DNA of 64,000 nucleotides. Source: Rhodoferax sp. WC2427 (GTDB taxonomy: Bacteria; Pseudomonadota; Gammaproteobacteria; Burkholderiales; Burkholderiaceae_C). The position numbers and the translations under genes were made by a program. The notes beneath the pieces were generated by a model. It saw only the letters and a program-made list of their open reading frames with translations, did not search any database and was not told the DNA's origin. Every line of letters starts with the position of its first letter. Position 1 is the stretch's first letter. The DNA lies in contig NZ_CP162006.1 in NCBI RefSeq assembly GCF_040822085.1, positions 868,001 through 932,000 of the forward strand, in the 5' to 3' direction. Shown piece by piece: positions 46,072-55,072 of the stretch.

Positions 46072-46673
46072 AGCAGCACCACTCCGGCGGCGCGCAGCAA
46101 CTGGCAGGTGCGGATCAGTGGCAGACCGATCAGGGCAGTGGGGTCGTCGCTGTCGATGCTGTCCAGCAGGCTGATGCCCAGGCCCTCGCTTTTGGCGCTG
46201 CCCGCGCAGTCGTAGGGTTGCTCGGCCAACAAGTAGGTTTCAATTTCGGCATCGCTGAGGTCGCGAAACCGCACCTGCACCGGGGCCAGCGCGCTCTGGG
46301 CAAAGCCGCTGTCGAGGCAGACGACCGACAGCGCGGTCTGGAACACCACCGTGTGGCCGCGCATCTGGCGCAATTGCGCCACGGCATTGGCGTGGTTGCC
46401 GGGCTTGCCCAGCGGCTCGCCGTGTAAATCCGCCACCTGGTCGGAGCCGATGACCACGGCCTGCGGAAAGCGGGCGGCCACGGCCCGGGCCTTGGCCAGC
46501 GACAGGCGAAGCGCCAGATCGCGCGGCAATTCACCGGGCAACGGGGTTTCATCTACGTCCGGTGCGGCAACTTCAAAGGGGATGCGCAGGCGCTGCAGCA
46601 GTTCACTGCGGTAGCGTGAAGTCGAGCCCAAGACCAGGGTGCGGGGGGGAGGGGAGGGCAAAGGGGAATGCAT
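46068..46673 (-). CDS. Maf-family nucleotide pyrophosphatase (YceF type)
   Basis: A 201-residue house-cleaning NTP pyrophosphatase. LVLGSTSRYRSELLQRL is the N-terminal signature; PDVDETPLPGE, VIGSDQVADLHGEPLGKPG and the catalytic Asp/Lys follow. The GSDQVADL variant points to the YceF subgroup, which prefers 7-methyl-GTP. It is divergent from yceD with 25 bp between starts, and ATGA-coupled to the methylase downstream. Confidence 0.92.
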   Translation of the reverse strand: MHSPLPSPPPRTLVLGSTSRYRSELLQRLRIPFEVAAPDVDETPLPGELPRDLALRLSLAKARAVAARFPQAVVIGSDQVADLHGEPLGKPGNHANAVAQLRQMRGHTVVFQTALSVVCLDSGFAQSALAPVQVRFRDLSDAEIETYLLAEQPYDCAGSAKSEGLGISLLDSIDSDDPTALIGLPLIRTCQLLRAAGVVLL

Positions 46674-46698
46674 CCCGGGATTCTCTTACACTGTGCCC

Positions 46699-47247
46699 AT
46701 GAATATCGAGATTGCTTCCACCCCCCTGGACGTGCGCGCCTTTGCACAGGCTGCGGGCGCCCGCTCTGCCCAGGAATTGCTACCAAAATATGAGCGCCTC
46801 ATGCAGGAAGCGTCAGCGCCAGCAGCTGATTTGACTGTGAACTGGAACGCCCAGGGCGAGCTGCGCCCGGTGGCGGGCGGCGAGGCCGAAATCTGGCTGC
46901 ACATCCAGGCCGATACCTGCCTGCCCATGACCTGCCAACGCTGCCTTACCCCGGTGGACGTCCCATTGGCGGTGGACCGTTCTTTCCGTTTCGTTGCCGA
47001 TGAAGACACCGCGGCCGCACTGGACGACGAGTCCGAAGAAGACATCCTGGCGCTTGACCCGGCATTCGACCTGGCCATCTTGGTTGAAGACGAGCTGCTG
47101 ATGGAAATCCCCCTGGTGCCGCGCCACGAGGTGTGCCCGGTGGAGGTGACCTTGGAGGTGGTGGACCCGGCTTTTGAGGCCGCCTTGTCGGAAAAGCCCC
47201 ATCCGTTTGCTGCGCTGGCCAAGCTGCGTGGTGAGGGTGCCGACTAG
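46699..47247 (+). CDS. yceD: DUF177 protein YceD (23S rRNA accumulation protein)
   Basis: A 182-residue acidic protein of the YceD/DUF177 family, needed for 23S rRNA accumulation in E. coli and plants. The conserved CQRCLTPVDVPL and the C-terminal VEVTLEVVDPAFEAAL-like region are present, and it lies directly upstream of rpmF as almost everywhere. ATG at 46699 is chosen; the frame is open to 46639. Residues 27-46 are encoded by a diverged copy of the dispersed repeat. Confidence 0.92.
   Translation: MNIEIASTPLDVRAFAQAAGARSAQELLPKYERLMQEASAPAADLTVNWNAQGELRPVAGGEAEIWLHIQADTCLPMTCQRCLTPVDVPLAVDRSFRFVADEDTAAALDDESEEDILALDPAFDLAILVEDELLMEIPLVPRHEVCPVEVTLEVVDPAFEAALSEKPHPFAALAKLRGEGAD
46777..46836 (-). 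repeat. Diverged repeat copy translated within yceD
   Basis: On the minus strand CAAATCAGCTGCTGGCGC, then TGACGCTTCCTGCATGAG, then GCGCTCATATTTTGGTAGC. The arms and size match; the centre is degraded. Confidence 0.45.
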
Positions 47248-47275
47248 GGACTAGCATTGCCCCGTAAGCTTGGGC

Positions 47276-47281
47276 TATAAT
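47276..47281 (+). promoter_or_regulatory. -10 of a promoter for rpmF
   Basis: TATAAT lies 127 bp before the rpmF ATG, in the 160-bp gap after yceD. No good -35. It implies a leader of about 120 nt, which contains several short complementary stretches (AAGGCTT/AAGGCTTT and GGCC) but no recognised riboswitch. Confidence 0.5.
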
Positions 47282-47407
47282 CTAAGGCTTAGCGCGAAAA
47301 GGCTTTGAGCATTTTGACTTCAAAGTTGAGTGGCCTCTCGTGAATTGTCTAATCTTTTAGCGTTTAGCTTTAAACGCATTTGAACCACACTTATTTAGGA
47401 GCCCACC

Positions 47408-47590
47408 ATGGCCGTCCAACAGAACAAAAAGTCCCCTTCCAAGCGCGGTATGCACCGTTCGCACAACGCACTGAACGTGCCCGGTATCGCAGTGGAATCC
47501 ACCACCGGTGAAACCCACCTGCGCCACCACATCAGCCCCAACGGTTTCTACCGTGGTCGCCAGGTGCTGAAAAACAAATCTGAAGCCTGA
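47408..47590 (+). CDS. rpmF: 50S ribosomal protein L32
   Basis: A 60-residue ribosomal protein: [20 protein letters not shown] at the start and [16 protein letters not shown] toward the end, the L32 signatures. The zinc Cys motif of some L32 proteins is absent, as in E. coli. TTAGGAG precedes the ATG. It sits between yceD and plsX, the conserved rpmF-fab cluster head. Confidence 0.98.
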   Translation: MAVQQNKKSPSKRGMHRSHNALNVPGIAVESTTGETHLRHHISPNGFYRGRQVLKNKSEA

Positions 47591-47607
47591 TCTGCGCTCA
47601 CCATCCA

Positions 47608-47649
47608 GGGCCCGGTGCTACGTAACCCGTAGCCACGGGCCTTTGTTTT
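47608..47649 (+). terminator. Hairpin after rpmF
   Basis: GGGCCCGGTGCTACG pairs with CGTAGCCACGGGCC (two internal mismatches) around TAACC, followed by a broken T-run (TTTGTTTT). It may be a partial terminator controlling read-through into plsX. Confidence 0.6.
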
Positions 47650-47697
47650 GATGTTTGCACTTTCTAGACTTCGCGCGCCGCTGGGCGCTGCTACACC

Positions 47698-48750
47698 ATG
47701 ATCACACTCGCTGTGGATTGCATGGGTGGTGACCATGGCCCCAGCGTCACGCTGCCGGCCTGCCGCCATTTTCTCGACAACACCCCCGGGGTTTCGCTCT
47801 TGCTGGTCGGTTTGCCTGCCAGCCTGGCGGGCTTTGTGCATCCGCGCGCCCAGGTTGTGGTGGCCAGCGAAGTGGTCGGCATGGACGACTCGATTGAAAT
47901 TGCCCTGCGCAAGAAGAAAGATTCTTCCATGCGCGTGGCGATCAGCCAGGTCAAGCTGGGCACGGCCCAGGCGGCGGTGTCGGCGGGCAATACCGGGGCC
48001 TTGATGGCCATTGCCCGCTATCTGCTCAAAACCCTGGACGGTATCGACCGGCCCGCCATTGCCGGGCAAATCCCCAATGCCAAGGGCGGTGCCACCACGG
48101 TGCTGGATCTCGGTGCCAATGTGGATTGCACGGCCGAGCATTTGCTGCAATTTGCGGTGATGGGCTCGGCCCTGGTGTCGGTGCTCAGCGACAACGAAAA
48201 CCCCACGGTCGGCCTGCTCAATATTGGCGAAGAAGCCATCAAGGGCAACGAGACCATCAAGCTGTCGGGCGAATTGTTGCGCGCCGCAGCGCGTGCGGGC
48301 GATCTGAACTTCTATGGCAACGTCGAAGGCAACGATATTTTTGTGGGCACCACGGACATCATCGTGTGCGACGGTTTTGTCGGCAATGTGGCGCTGAAAA
48401 CCAGCGAAGGCCTGGCCAACATGATCGTCAACTTCTTGCGCGCCGAGTTCTCTCGCAATATCTTCACCAAATTTACGGCATTGCTCGCCACTCCGGTGCT
48501 ATCTGCGCTTAAAAAGCGCATGGACCACCGGCGCTACAACGGTGCAGCCTTGTTGGGTCTGCGCGGTTTAGTGTTCAAAAGCCATGGCTCGGCCGACGCA
48601 TTTGCGTTTGAGCAGGCGTTGCACCGGGCGTATGATGCAGCCCGAAACAACCTGCTGGACCGTGTCCAGGCCCGCATTGCGCATGCAGCGCCACTTTTGG
48701 CGGCATCTGCGGCCAATGCCTTGGACACGACCGCAACCACGAGCGCATGA
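47698..48750 (+). CDS. plsX: Phosphate acyltransferase PlsX
   Basis: A 350-residue enzyme making acyl-phosphate from acyl-ACP for phospholipid synthesis. It begins [24 protein letters not shown] [26 protein letters not shown] and [16 protein letters not shown] are signatures. The membrane-associating helical region (about 240-270) is present. Its stop overlaps the fabH start (ATGA). It opens the plsX-fabH-fabD-fabG-acpP-fabF set. Confidence 0.97.
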   Translation: MITLAVDCMGGDHGPSVTLPACRHFLDNTPGVSLLLVGLPASLAGFVHPRAQVVVASEVVGMDDSIEIALRKKKDSSMRVAISQVKLGTAQAAVSAGNTGALMAIARYLLKTLDGIDRPAIAGQIPNAKGGATTVLDLGANVDCTAEHLLQFAVMGSALVSVLSDNENPTVGLLNIGEEAIKGNETIKLSGELLRAAARAGDLNFYGNVEGNDIFVGTTDIIVCDGFVGNVALKTSEGLANMIVNFLRAEFSRNIFTKFTALLATPVLSALKKRMDHRRYNGAALLGLRGLVFKSHGSADAFAFEQALHRAYDAARNNLLDRVQARIAHAAPLLAASAANALDTTATTSA

Positions 48751-49727
48751 CGAGTCCATATTCCCGCATCACCGGCACCGGTAGCTACCTCCCCCCCCGT
48801 CGATTGACCAACGCCGATCTGGTGGCCGAACTGGCTGCCAAAGGCGTGGAAACCTCGGACGACTGGATCGTGGAGCGCACCGGCATCCGGGCCCGCCATT
48901 TCGCCGATGCCGATACCACCTGCAGTGACTTGGCGGTGCATGCCGCCCGGCACGCCATGGAGGCAGCCGGTGTCCAGGCCCAGGACATCGACCTGATCAT
49001 CGTCGCCACCTCCACGCCGGATATGGTGTTTCCGTCGGCTGCCTGCATTGTGCAAAACAAGCTGGGCATCCACGGCTGTCCGGCGTTTGATGTGCAGGCC
49101 GTGTGCAGCGGCTTTGTGTACGCGCTGACCGTGGCCGATGCCATGGTCCGCACCGGTTCGGCCCGCAAGGCGCTGGTGATCGGGGCGGAGGTGTTCTCGC
49201 GGATTCTCGATTTCTCCGACCGCACCACCTGTGTGCTGTTTGGCGATGGTGCGGGAGCGGTGGTGCTGGAAGCCTCGGACACGCCGGGCATTCTGGCCAG
49301 CGACCTGCATGCCGACGGCAAGCACGTGGGCATTTTGTGTGTGCCTGGCCAGGTGTCGGGCGGTTCGGTGGTGGGCAGCCCCCTGCTGACCATGGACGGC
49401 CCGGCCGTATTCAAGCTGGCCGTCGGTGTGCTGGAAGAAGCCGCCCGGGCCGCCTTGGCCAAGGCCGGTAAAACCCACGACGACATCGACTGGCTGATTC
49501 CGCACCAGGCCAATATCCGCATCATGCAAAGCACGGCCAAGCGGCTGAAGATGTCCATGGACAAGGTCATTGTGACCGTGGACCAGCATGGCAACACCTC
49601 GGCGGCGTCGATTCCCCTGGCGCTGGACGCCGGTGTACGCAGCGGCCAAATCAAAAAGGGCCAGACCCTCATGCTCGAAGGCGTGGGTGGCGGGTTTACC
49701 TGGGGTGCAGTGCTGCTTAATTTGTAG
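48747..49727 (+). CDS. fabH: 3-oxoacyl-ACP synthase III (KAS III)
   Basis: A 326-residue initiating condensing enzyme. The catalytic triad: C120 in [13 protein letters not shown], His in [12 protein letters not shown] and Asn in [23 protein letters not shown] is the N-terminal motif. The ATG overlaps the plsX stop. The final codons and TAG stop (LLNL-stop) lie in a copy of the dispersed repeat that fills the gap to fabD. Confidence 0.97.
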   Translation: MTSPYSRITGTGSYLPPRRLTNADLVAELAAKGVETSDDWIVERTGIRARHFADADTTCSDLAVHAARHAMEAAGVQAQDIDLIIVATSTPDMVFPSAACIVQNKLGIHGCPAFDVQAVCSGFVYALTVADAMVRTGSARKALVIGAEVFSRILDFSDRTTCVLFGDGAGAVVLEASDTPGILASDLHADGKHVGILCVPGQVSGGSVVGSPLLTMDGPAVFKLAVGVLEEAARAALAKAGKTHDDIDWLIPHQANIRIMQSTAKRLKMSMDKVIVTVDQHGNTSAASIPLALDAGVRSGQIKKGQTLMLEGVGGGFTWGAVLLNL

Positions 49728-49769
49728 CATGCTACGCTCATTCCATAAGCGATAGCGGCATTTTTGACT
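49719..49769 (+). repeat. Dispersed repeat copy between fabH and fabD
   Basis: AATTTGTAGCATGCTACGC, then TCATTCCATAAGCGATAGC, then GGCATTTTTGAC. It spans the fabH stop and most of the 52-bp gap to fabD. Confidence 0.75.
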
Positions 49770-49779
49770 CATAAAATCC

Positions 49780-50754
49780 ATGAACCATTTCGCTTTTATC
49801 TTTCCCGGCCAGGGTTCCCAGTCCGTCGGCATGCTCGACGCGTGGGGCGACCATCCCGTAGTGCGCCAGACCCTGCAAGAAGCCTCCGATGCCTTGGGTG
49901 AAGACGTGGCCCTGCTGATCAAGGACGGCCCCAAGGAGGCGCTGGCCCTGACCACCAACACCCAGCCAGTGATGCTGGTGGCTGCCGTCGCCGCCTACCG
50001 CGCCTGGATGGCCGAAACGGGTGCCGCACCTGCCGTGGTGGCCGGCCATTCGCTGGGTGAATATTCTGCGCTGGTGGCTTCCGGCGTGCTAACGCTGGCC
50101 CAGGCCGCGCCGCTGGTGCGCTTTCGGGCCCAGGCCATGCAGAACGCCGTGCCGGTGGGCGTGGGTGCCATGGCTGCCATCTTGGGGCTGGATGCTACTA
50201 AAGTAATAGCTGGTTGTGCCGATGTGACGAGCGCCATGCGCGCTTTGGGCCCTGAATTTTCTGGCGAGGTGGTGGAGGCCGTGAACTTCAACGACCCCGG
50301 CCAGACCGTGATTGCCGGCAGCAAGGCCGCGGTGGAAAAAGCTTGTGAAGTCCTCAAGGCCAGCGGTGCCAAGCGCGCTCTGCCTTTGCCGGTGTCAGCC
50401 CCGTTCCATTCCAGCCTGATGCAGCCCGCGGCCATGCAACTGCGCGAGAAACTGGCGCAGACCGTGTTTGCCGCGCCGCAAATTCCGGTGGTCAACAATA
50501 TTGACGTGGCGGTTGAAACCGACCCCGACCGCATCCGCGATGCCCTGGTGCGCCAGGCTTTTGGCCCGGTGCGCTGGGTCGAGTGCGTGGCCGCCATCAA
50601 GGCCCGCGGCGTGACCACCCTGGTCGAATGCGGCCCCGGCAAGGTGCTGGCCGGTATGGTCAAGCGTATCGACGCGGGCCTGGTTGGCCTGCCTTTGTTC
50701 GACCCTGCCAGCATGGCCGAGGTCCAGTCCCAACTATCAGGAGCCGCCGCATGA
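49780..50754 (+). CDS. fabD: Malonyl-CoA:ACP transacylase
   Basis: A 324-residue enzyme loading malonyl onto ACP. FPGQGSQSVGML is the start motif and the nucleophile is S91 in AGHSLGEYSAL; the catalytic His lies in SAPFHSSLM. Between AILGLDATK and VNFNDPGQT it has about ten more residues than E. coli FabD; this stretch (about 139-161) is encoded by a repeat copy. The stop overlaps fabG (ATGA). Confidence 0.97.
   Translation: MNHFAFIFPGQGSQSVGMLDAWGDHPVVRQTLQEASDALGEDVALLIKDGPKEALALTTNTQPVMLVAAVAAYRAWMAETGAAPAVVAGHSLGEYSALVASGVLTLAQAAPLVRFRAQAMQNAVPVGVGAMAAILGLDATKVIAGCADVTSAMRALGPEFSGEVVEAVNFNDPGQTVIAGSKAAVEKACEVLKASGAKRALPLPVSAPFHSSLMQPAAMQLREKLAQTVFAAPQIPVVNNIDVAVETDPDRIRDALVRQAFGPVRWVECVAAIKARGVTTLVECGPGKVLAGMVKRIDAGLVGLPLFDPASMAEVQSQLSGAAA
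50193..50261 (+). repeat. Repeat copy translated within fabD
   Basis: TGCTACTAAAGTAATAGCTG, then GTTGTGCCGATGTGACGAGC, then GCGCTTTGGGCCCTGAATTT. The left arm is clear; the centre has drifted. Confidence 0.55.
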
Positions 50755-51497
50755 GCGCCGTGGAATTTGCAGGCCAGGTGGCCTTGGTAACCGGCGCATC
50801 GCGCGGTATCGGTGCGGCCATCGCCCTGGAGTTGGCCCAACGTGGCCTGAAAGTGATCGGCACCGCCACCAGTGAGTCCGGTGCCGCTGCCATCACACAG
50901 GCGCTGGCCGCCTTTCCCGGTTGCAGTGGCAAGAAGCTGGATGTGAACAACTTGGCCGAGGCCGAGGCTGTCATTGATAGCATTACTAAAGAATGGGGCG
51001 GTCTGCAGGTGCTGGTGAACAACGCAGGCATCACCCGCGACACCCTGGCTATGCGCATGAAAGACAGCGACTGGGACGATGTGCTGGACACCAACCTGAA
51101 GGCCGTGTTCCGCATGAGCCGCGCGGTGATGCGCACCATGATGAAACAGCGCTATGGCCGCATCATCAGCATTACCTCGGTGGTGGGCGCCTCGGGCAAC
51201 CCGGGGCAGGCCAATTACGCCGCCGCCAAAGCCGGTGTGGCGGGCATGACGCGGGCCCTGGCGCGCGAGTTGGGCTCGCGCAACATCACGGTCAATTGCG
51301 TGGCACCGGGCTTTATCAATACCGACATGACCGCCAGCCTGCCCGAAGAGCAGCACAAAGCCCTGTTGGCGCAAATTCCGCTGGGCCAGTTGGGCCTGCC
51401 CGCCGATGTGGCGCATGCGGTGGCCTATCTGGCATCGCCCCAGGCGGGCTACGTGACGGGGCAGGAGCTGCACGTCAACGGTGGCATGTACATGTGA
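50751..51497 (+). CDS. fabG: 3-oxoacyl-ACP reductase
   Basis: A 248-residue NADPH-dependent short-chain dehydrogenase. The nucleotide motif is VTGASRGIGAAIALELA; VNNAGITRD, the catalytic Ser in ISITSVVG and Tyr/Lys in NYAAAKAG follow; the end TGQELHVNGGMYM is canonical FabG. The ATG (in GCCGCATGAG) overlaps the fabD stop, with AGGAG upstream. acpP follows after 132 bp with its own promoter. Confidence 0.97.
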   Translation: MSAVEFAGQVALVTGASRGIGAAIALELAQRGLKVIGTATSESGAAAITQALAAFPGCSGKKLDVNNLAEAEAVIDSITKEWGGLQVLVNNAGITRDTLAMRMKDSDWDDVLDTNLKAVFRMSRAVMRTMMKQRYGRIISITSVVGASGNPGQANYAAAKAGVAGMTRALARELGSRNITVNCVAPGFINTDMTASLPEEQHKALLAQIPLGQLGLPADVAHAVAYLASPQAGYVTGQELHVNGGMYM

Positions 51498-51512
51498 GTA
51501 ATTTGACGGTAA

Positions 51513-51869
<357 letters not shown>

Positions 51870-51884
51870 TCTGCCTCTGAACCA

Positions 51885-51949
51885 ACTGGCTGTTTGCCAC
51901 CCGCGTGGAGACAGCCAGTGGAACCAAGCGGCACCCGGTGCCGTTTTTT
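51885..51949 (+). terminator. Two-hairpin terminator after acpP
   Basis: ACTGGCTGT/ACAGCCAGT (51885-51919) is followed by CGGCAC-CCG-GTGCCG with six T (51929-51949). The second hairpin is a good intrinsic terminator, expected to set the acpP:fabF ratio. Confidence 0.8.
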
Positions 51950-51984
51950 GCAGCCTCTAGCTGCCCACCACACCCCATACATTT

Positions 51985-53229
51985 ATGTCCCGTCGTCGTG
52001 TCGTCGTCACAGGTTTAGGTTGCGTCAGCCCCGTAGGTAACACCGTGGCCGATGCGTGGCAGGCTTTATTGGCCGGTCAGTCGGGTATTGACCTGATCAA
52101 ATCGTTTGATGCCAGCCCCTTCTCATGCAAGTTTGGTGGCGAAGTCAAAGGTTTTGACATCAATGCCCTGATCCCTGAGAAAGAAGCGCGCCACATGGAC
52201 CGCTTCATCCACCTCGGGCTGGCGGCGGCGATCGAAGCGGTGGCCGACTCCGGTCTGGCCACCGGCGACGCACTGGACGAAGAAGAAGCCACGCGCATTG
52301 GCTGCAACATCGGCTCCGGCATTGGCGGCCTGCCCATGATCGAGCAGACGCATGCCGAATACACCAGCCGGGGCGCGCGGCGCATTTCCCCATTTTTTGT
52401 ACCGGCCTCGATCATCAACATGATCTCGGGCCACGTGTCGATCAAGTTTGGCTTCAAAGGCCCCAACATCGCCATTGCCACCGCCTGCACCACCGGCCTG
52501 CATGCCATCGGCCAATCGGCCCGCATGATCGAGTACGGTGACTGCGACGTGATGGTGGCCGGCGGTGCCGAATCCACCATGTCGCCGCTGGGCCTGGGCG
52601 GCTTTGCCGCAGCCCGTGCCCTGAGCACGCGCAACGACGACCCCGCCACCGCCTCCCGTCCCTGGGACAAAGACCGCGACGGCTTTGTGCTGGGCGAGGG
52701 CGCAGGCGTGCTGGTAATCGAAGAATACGAGCACGCCAAGGCGCGCGGGGCCAAGATTTACGCCGAAATCGTGGGCTTTGGCCTGAGCGGCGACGGCTAC
52801 CACATGACGGCCCCCAACGTGGACGGCCCCCGCCGCTCCATGCAGATGGCCTTGAAGAACGCCGGTGTGAATCCCGACCAGGTGAATTATCTGAACGCCC
52901 ACGGCACTTCCACGCCGCTGGGGGACGCCAACGAAACCAACGCCATCAAGCTGGCGTTTGGCGACCACGCCAAGAACCTGGTGGTCAATTCCACCAAATC
53001 CATGACCGGACACCTGTTGGGCGGCGCGGGCGGCATTGAGAGCGTCTTTACCGTCTTGGCGTTGCACCACCAGAAGAGCCCACCCACCATCAACATCTTC
53101 AACCAGGACCCCGAGTGCGACCTGGACTTCTGCGCCAACACGGCCCGGGACATGCAGATCGACGTGGCGGTGAAGAACAACTTCGGCTTCGGCGGCACCA
53201 ACGGCACCCTGGTGTTCAAGCGCGTCTAA
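51985..53229 (+). CDS. fabF: 3-oxoacyl-ACP synthase II (KAS II)
   Basis: A 414-residue elongating condensing enzyme. Catalytic C168 is in ATACTTGLHAIG; the two His are in NAHGTSTPLGD and SMTGHLLGGAG; NFGFGGTNGTLVFKRV is the C-terminus. No strong ribosome site is visible before the ATG (CATACATTTATG). It closes the fatty-acid cluster; the following small gene starts 18 bp later and leads into the rpoE operon. Confidence 0.97.
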   Translation: MSRRRVVVTGLGCVSPVGNTVADAWQALLAGQSGIDLIKSFDASPFSCKFGGEVKGFDINALIPEKEARHMDRFIHLGLAAAIEAVADSGLATGDALDEEEATRIGCNIGSGIGGLPMIEQTHAEYTSRGARRISPFFVPASIINMISGHVSIKFGFKGPNIAIATACTTGLHAIGQSARMIEYGDCDVMVAGGAESTMSPLGLGGFAAARALSTRNDDPATASRPWDKDRDGFVLGEGAGVLVIEEYEHAKARGAKIYAEIVGFGLSGDGYHMTAPNVDGPRRSMQMALKNAGVNPDQVNYLNAHGTSTPLGDANETNAIKLAFGDHAKNLVVNSTKSMTGHLLGGAGGIESVFTVLALHHQKSPPTINIFNQDPECDLDFCANTARDMQIDVAVKNNFGFGGTNGTLVFKRV

Positions 53230-53247
53230 GCTGACGCCTCCAGCCCC

Positions 53248-53706
53248 ATGCACAACGCCCCACCGGTGAGCTATCCGGTGGGGCGTTCGCGTTTCCAGGC
53301 CGGGCTGCAGGGCGCACTGTGGCTCTTGGGCGCAGCCACCGTGGCGGGCTGGAGCTGGCAGGTGGACGCGCTGGGCTGGCGGCAGGGTGTGGCGGCGCTC
53401 ACCGTGCTGAGCGCGGGCCTGCTGGCCGTGGTCGCTTGGTGGACAACGCCGGTGGCGGCCCTGCGCTGGGACGGCCAGCAATGGTTCTGGAGCGGCAACA
53501 GTACCTCTTTCACGGTGCATGTCAGCGTCCACCTGGACCTGCAGCACCACCTGCTGCTGCGCCTGCGCCCGGATACGGGGCGGCCCCTGTGGTGCTGGGC
53601 TGAAAGGGCAAGCCAGCCCCTGTACTGGCGCAGCCTGCGCCGTGCGGTATATTCGCCCGCCAGACCGCTTGATGCCTCCACCAGTGCGCTCGGACCTGAA
53701 CCATGA
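53248..53706 (+). CDS. Small two-helix membrane protein preceding rpoE (YgfX/CptA-like architecture)
   Basis: A 152-residue protein with two close membrane helices (about 19-38 and 46-66) followed by a soluble domain with WDGQQWFW and HLDLQHHLLLRLR. This layout, two helices then a small beta-rich domain with Trp-Asp-Gly, resembles the YgfX/CptA family. Its start is 18 bp after fabF and its stop overlaps rpoE (ATGA), so it is probably co-translated with sigma-E. I do not recognise an assigned function. The last 20 residues are Pro/Ser rich. Confidence 0.7.
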   Translation: MHNAPPVSYPVGRSRFQAGLQGALWLLGAATVAGWSWQVDALGWRQGVAALTVLSAGLLAVVAWWTTPVAALRWDGQQWFWSGNSTSFTVHVSVHLDLQHHLLLRLRPDTGRPLWCWAERASQPLYWRSLRRAVYSPARPLDASTSALGPEP

Positions 53707-54347
53707 CTGCACTACCTCCCCCCCCTTTGACCACCCCGGCCACAGCCACCGATAGCGACCTGATGCTGGTTGAACGCACGGTGGCGGGCGACCAGCGGGC
53801 GTACGGGCTGCTGGTGGTCAAGTACCAGCGCCGCATCCAGCGGTTGATTGGCCGCATGGTCCGCGACGTGGATCTGGTGGAAGACATTGCCCAGGAAACC
53901 TTCATCCGCGCCTACCGGGCCCTGCCGAAGTTCCGTGGCGACGCGCAGTTCTACACCTGGCTGTACCGTATCGCCATCAATACCGCCAAGAAGACGCTGA
54001 TGGATTTCAAGCGCGATCCCACGGTTTCTGAAGCTTCCATGCGCCAATCTGACGACGATGATGAAACTTCGTACCGAAAAAATGAACCAACCAGTCCTGA
54101 CACCCCGGACACGGTGCTGGCAGCCAAGCAAATATCGAATGCTGTCAACGTGGCCCTGGAGGCTTTGCCGGACGATTTGCGCCAGGCCGTGACTTTGCGT
54201 GAGATCGAAGGCATGAGCTACGAGGACATCGCAGAAATGATGCAGTGTCCGATTGGTACGGTGCGGTCGCGCATTTTCCGGGCCCGGGAGGCGATTTCGG
54301 CGCGGGTGAAGCCCTTGCTGGAAAACCAGTCCGGCAAGCGCTGGTAA
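53703..54347 (+). CDS. rpoE: Extracytoplasmic sigma factor RpoE/AlgU
   Basis: A 214-residue group-4 sigma factor. Region 2 has LVVKYQRRIQRLIGRMVRD, DLVEDIAQETFIRAYRALPK and FYTWLYRIAINTAKKTL; region 4 has LPDDLRQAVTLREIEGMSYE and MQCPIGTVRSRIFRAREAI. Its linker is longer than in E. coli, rich in Asp/Ser/Pro. Operon context: small membrane protein, rpoE, rseA, rseB, mucD. Sigma-E governs the response to envelope protein misfolding. Confidence 0.96.
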   Translation: MTALPPPPLTTPATATDSDLMLVERTVAGDQRAYGLLVVKYQRRIQRLIGRMVRDVDLVEDIAQETFIRAYRALPKFRGDAQFYTWLYRIAINTAKKTLMDFKRDPTVSEASMRQSDDDDETSYRKNEPTSPDTPDTVLAAKQISNAVNVALEALPDDLRQAVTLREIEGMSYEDIAEMMQCPIGTVRSRIFRAREAISARVKPLLENQSGKRW

Positions 54348-54395
54348 GAGTTGTTGAGAGCTGGTGAGCACAAATTAGCAAGCAAGGTGAAGAAC

Positions 54396-55055
54396 ATGGC
54401 CAAAGAACATATTGACACCCCGCAGGATGCCCTTTCGGCATTGGCCGATGGGCAATTGCGCGGTGAGGCATTTGTGCTGGCGGTGGAGCGCGTGGTGCAG
54501 CAGCCCGAAGCCCAGGCCACCTGGCACGCTTACCACGTGGTGGGGGACGTGCTGCGCTCCAACGACCTGGCTTTTTGTACCGACGACCAGGCTTTTCTGG
54601 CCCGCTTCCAGAGCCGATTGGCTTTGGAGCCGGTTTTGGCACCTGCCCTAAATACTACAAATTTGATAGCTATTGCCGCTTATGAATCAAGCGCTAAGGC
54701 CTTGTTTGATGCACAAGATATTTCTGACGATGTAGCGGCCAATGCGCCCAGTTTTCGCTGGAAGATGGTGGCTGGCTTGGCCTCTGTGCTGGCGGTCGTG
54801 GCCGTTGGCTGGAACGTCATGGGCGGCCTGGGCGGCACCCCAACCGGGCAGCAACTGGCCCAAGCCACCTCCGCCACGCCCGTGTTGCAAGCCGTGGCGT
54901 TGGACAGTCCGAAGAACGCGGCTCCCCAGGTCATGCTGCGCGATGCCCGCCTGGACGCATTGATGGCGGCGCACAAGCAGTTTGGCGGCACCTCGGCCTT
55001 GCAAATGCCTGCAGGCTTCATCAGCAACGCCACCTACGAGACGCCCGCCCGCTGA
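54396..55055 (+). CDS. rseA: Anti-sigma-E factor RseA
   Basis: A 219-residue single-pass anti-sigma factor. The N-terminal sigma-binding domain starts DTPQDALSALADGQLRGEAF and includes WHAYHVVGDVLRSNDL. One membrane helix lies at about 123-142 (MVAGLASVLAVVAVGWNVMG). The periplasmic domain is short (about 75 residues). Residues 87-106 (TTNLIAIAAYESSAKALFDA), in the cytoplasmic linker before the membrane helix, are encoded by an almost intact copy of the dispersed repeat. ATG at 54396 has AAGGTGAAG upstream. Confidence 0.92.
   Translation: MAKEHIDTPQDALSALADGQLRGEAFVLAVERVVQQPEAQATWHAYHVVGDVLRSNDLAFCTDDQAFLARFQSRLALEPVLAPALNTTNLIAIAAYESSAKALFDAQDISDDVAANAPSFRWKMVAGLASVLAVVAVGWNVMGGLGGTPTGQQLAQATSATPVLQAVALDSPKNAAPQVMLRDARLDALMAAHKQFGGTSALQMPAGFISNATYETPAR
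54654..54713 (+). repeat. Well-preserved dispersed repeat copy translated within rseA
   Basis: ACTACAAATTTGATAGCTAT, then TGCCGCTTATGAATCAAGCG, then CTAAGGCCTTGTTTGATGC. It closely matches the hemD copy (GCCTGATTTGATGC end) and the tatC copy (CTACAAATTTAATAGCTG). Confidence 0.85.
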
Positions 55056-55072
55056 GGCGCCAGGACCGCGAG

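Noticed and set aside
47282-47407. Riboswitch in the rpmF leader
   Set aside because: The leader has short complementary stretches but none of the motifs of a known riboswitch class.
52123-53712. A 529-codon antisense frame over fabF
   Set aside because: FabF catalytic residues on the plus strand are complete; antisense translation is His/Val/Gly shadow.
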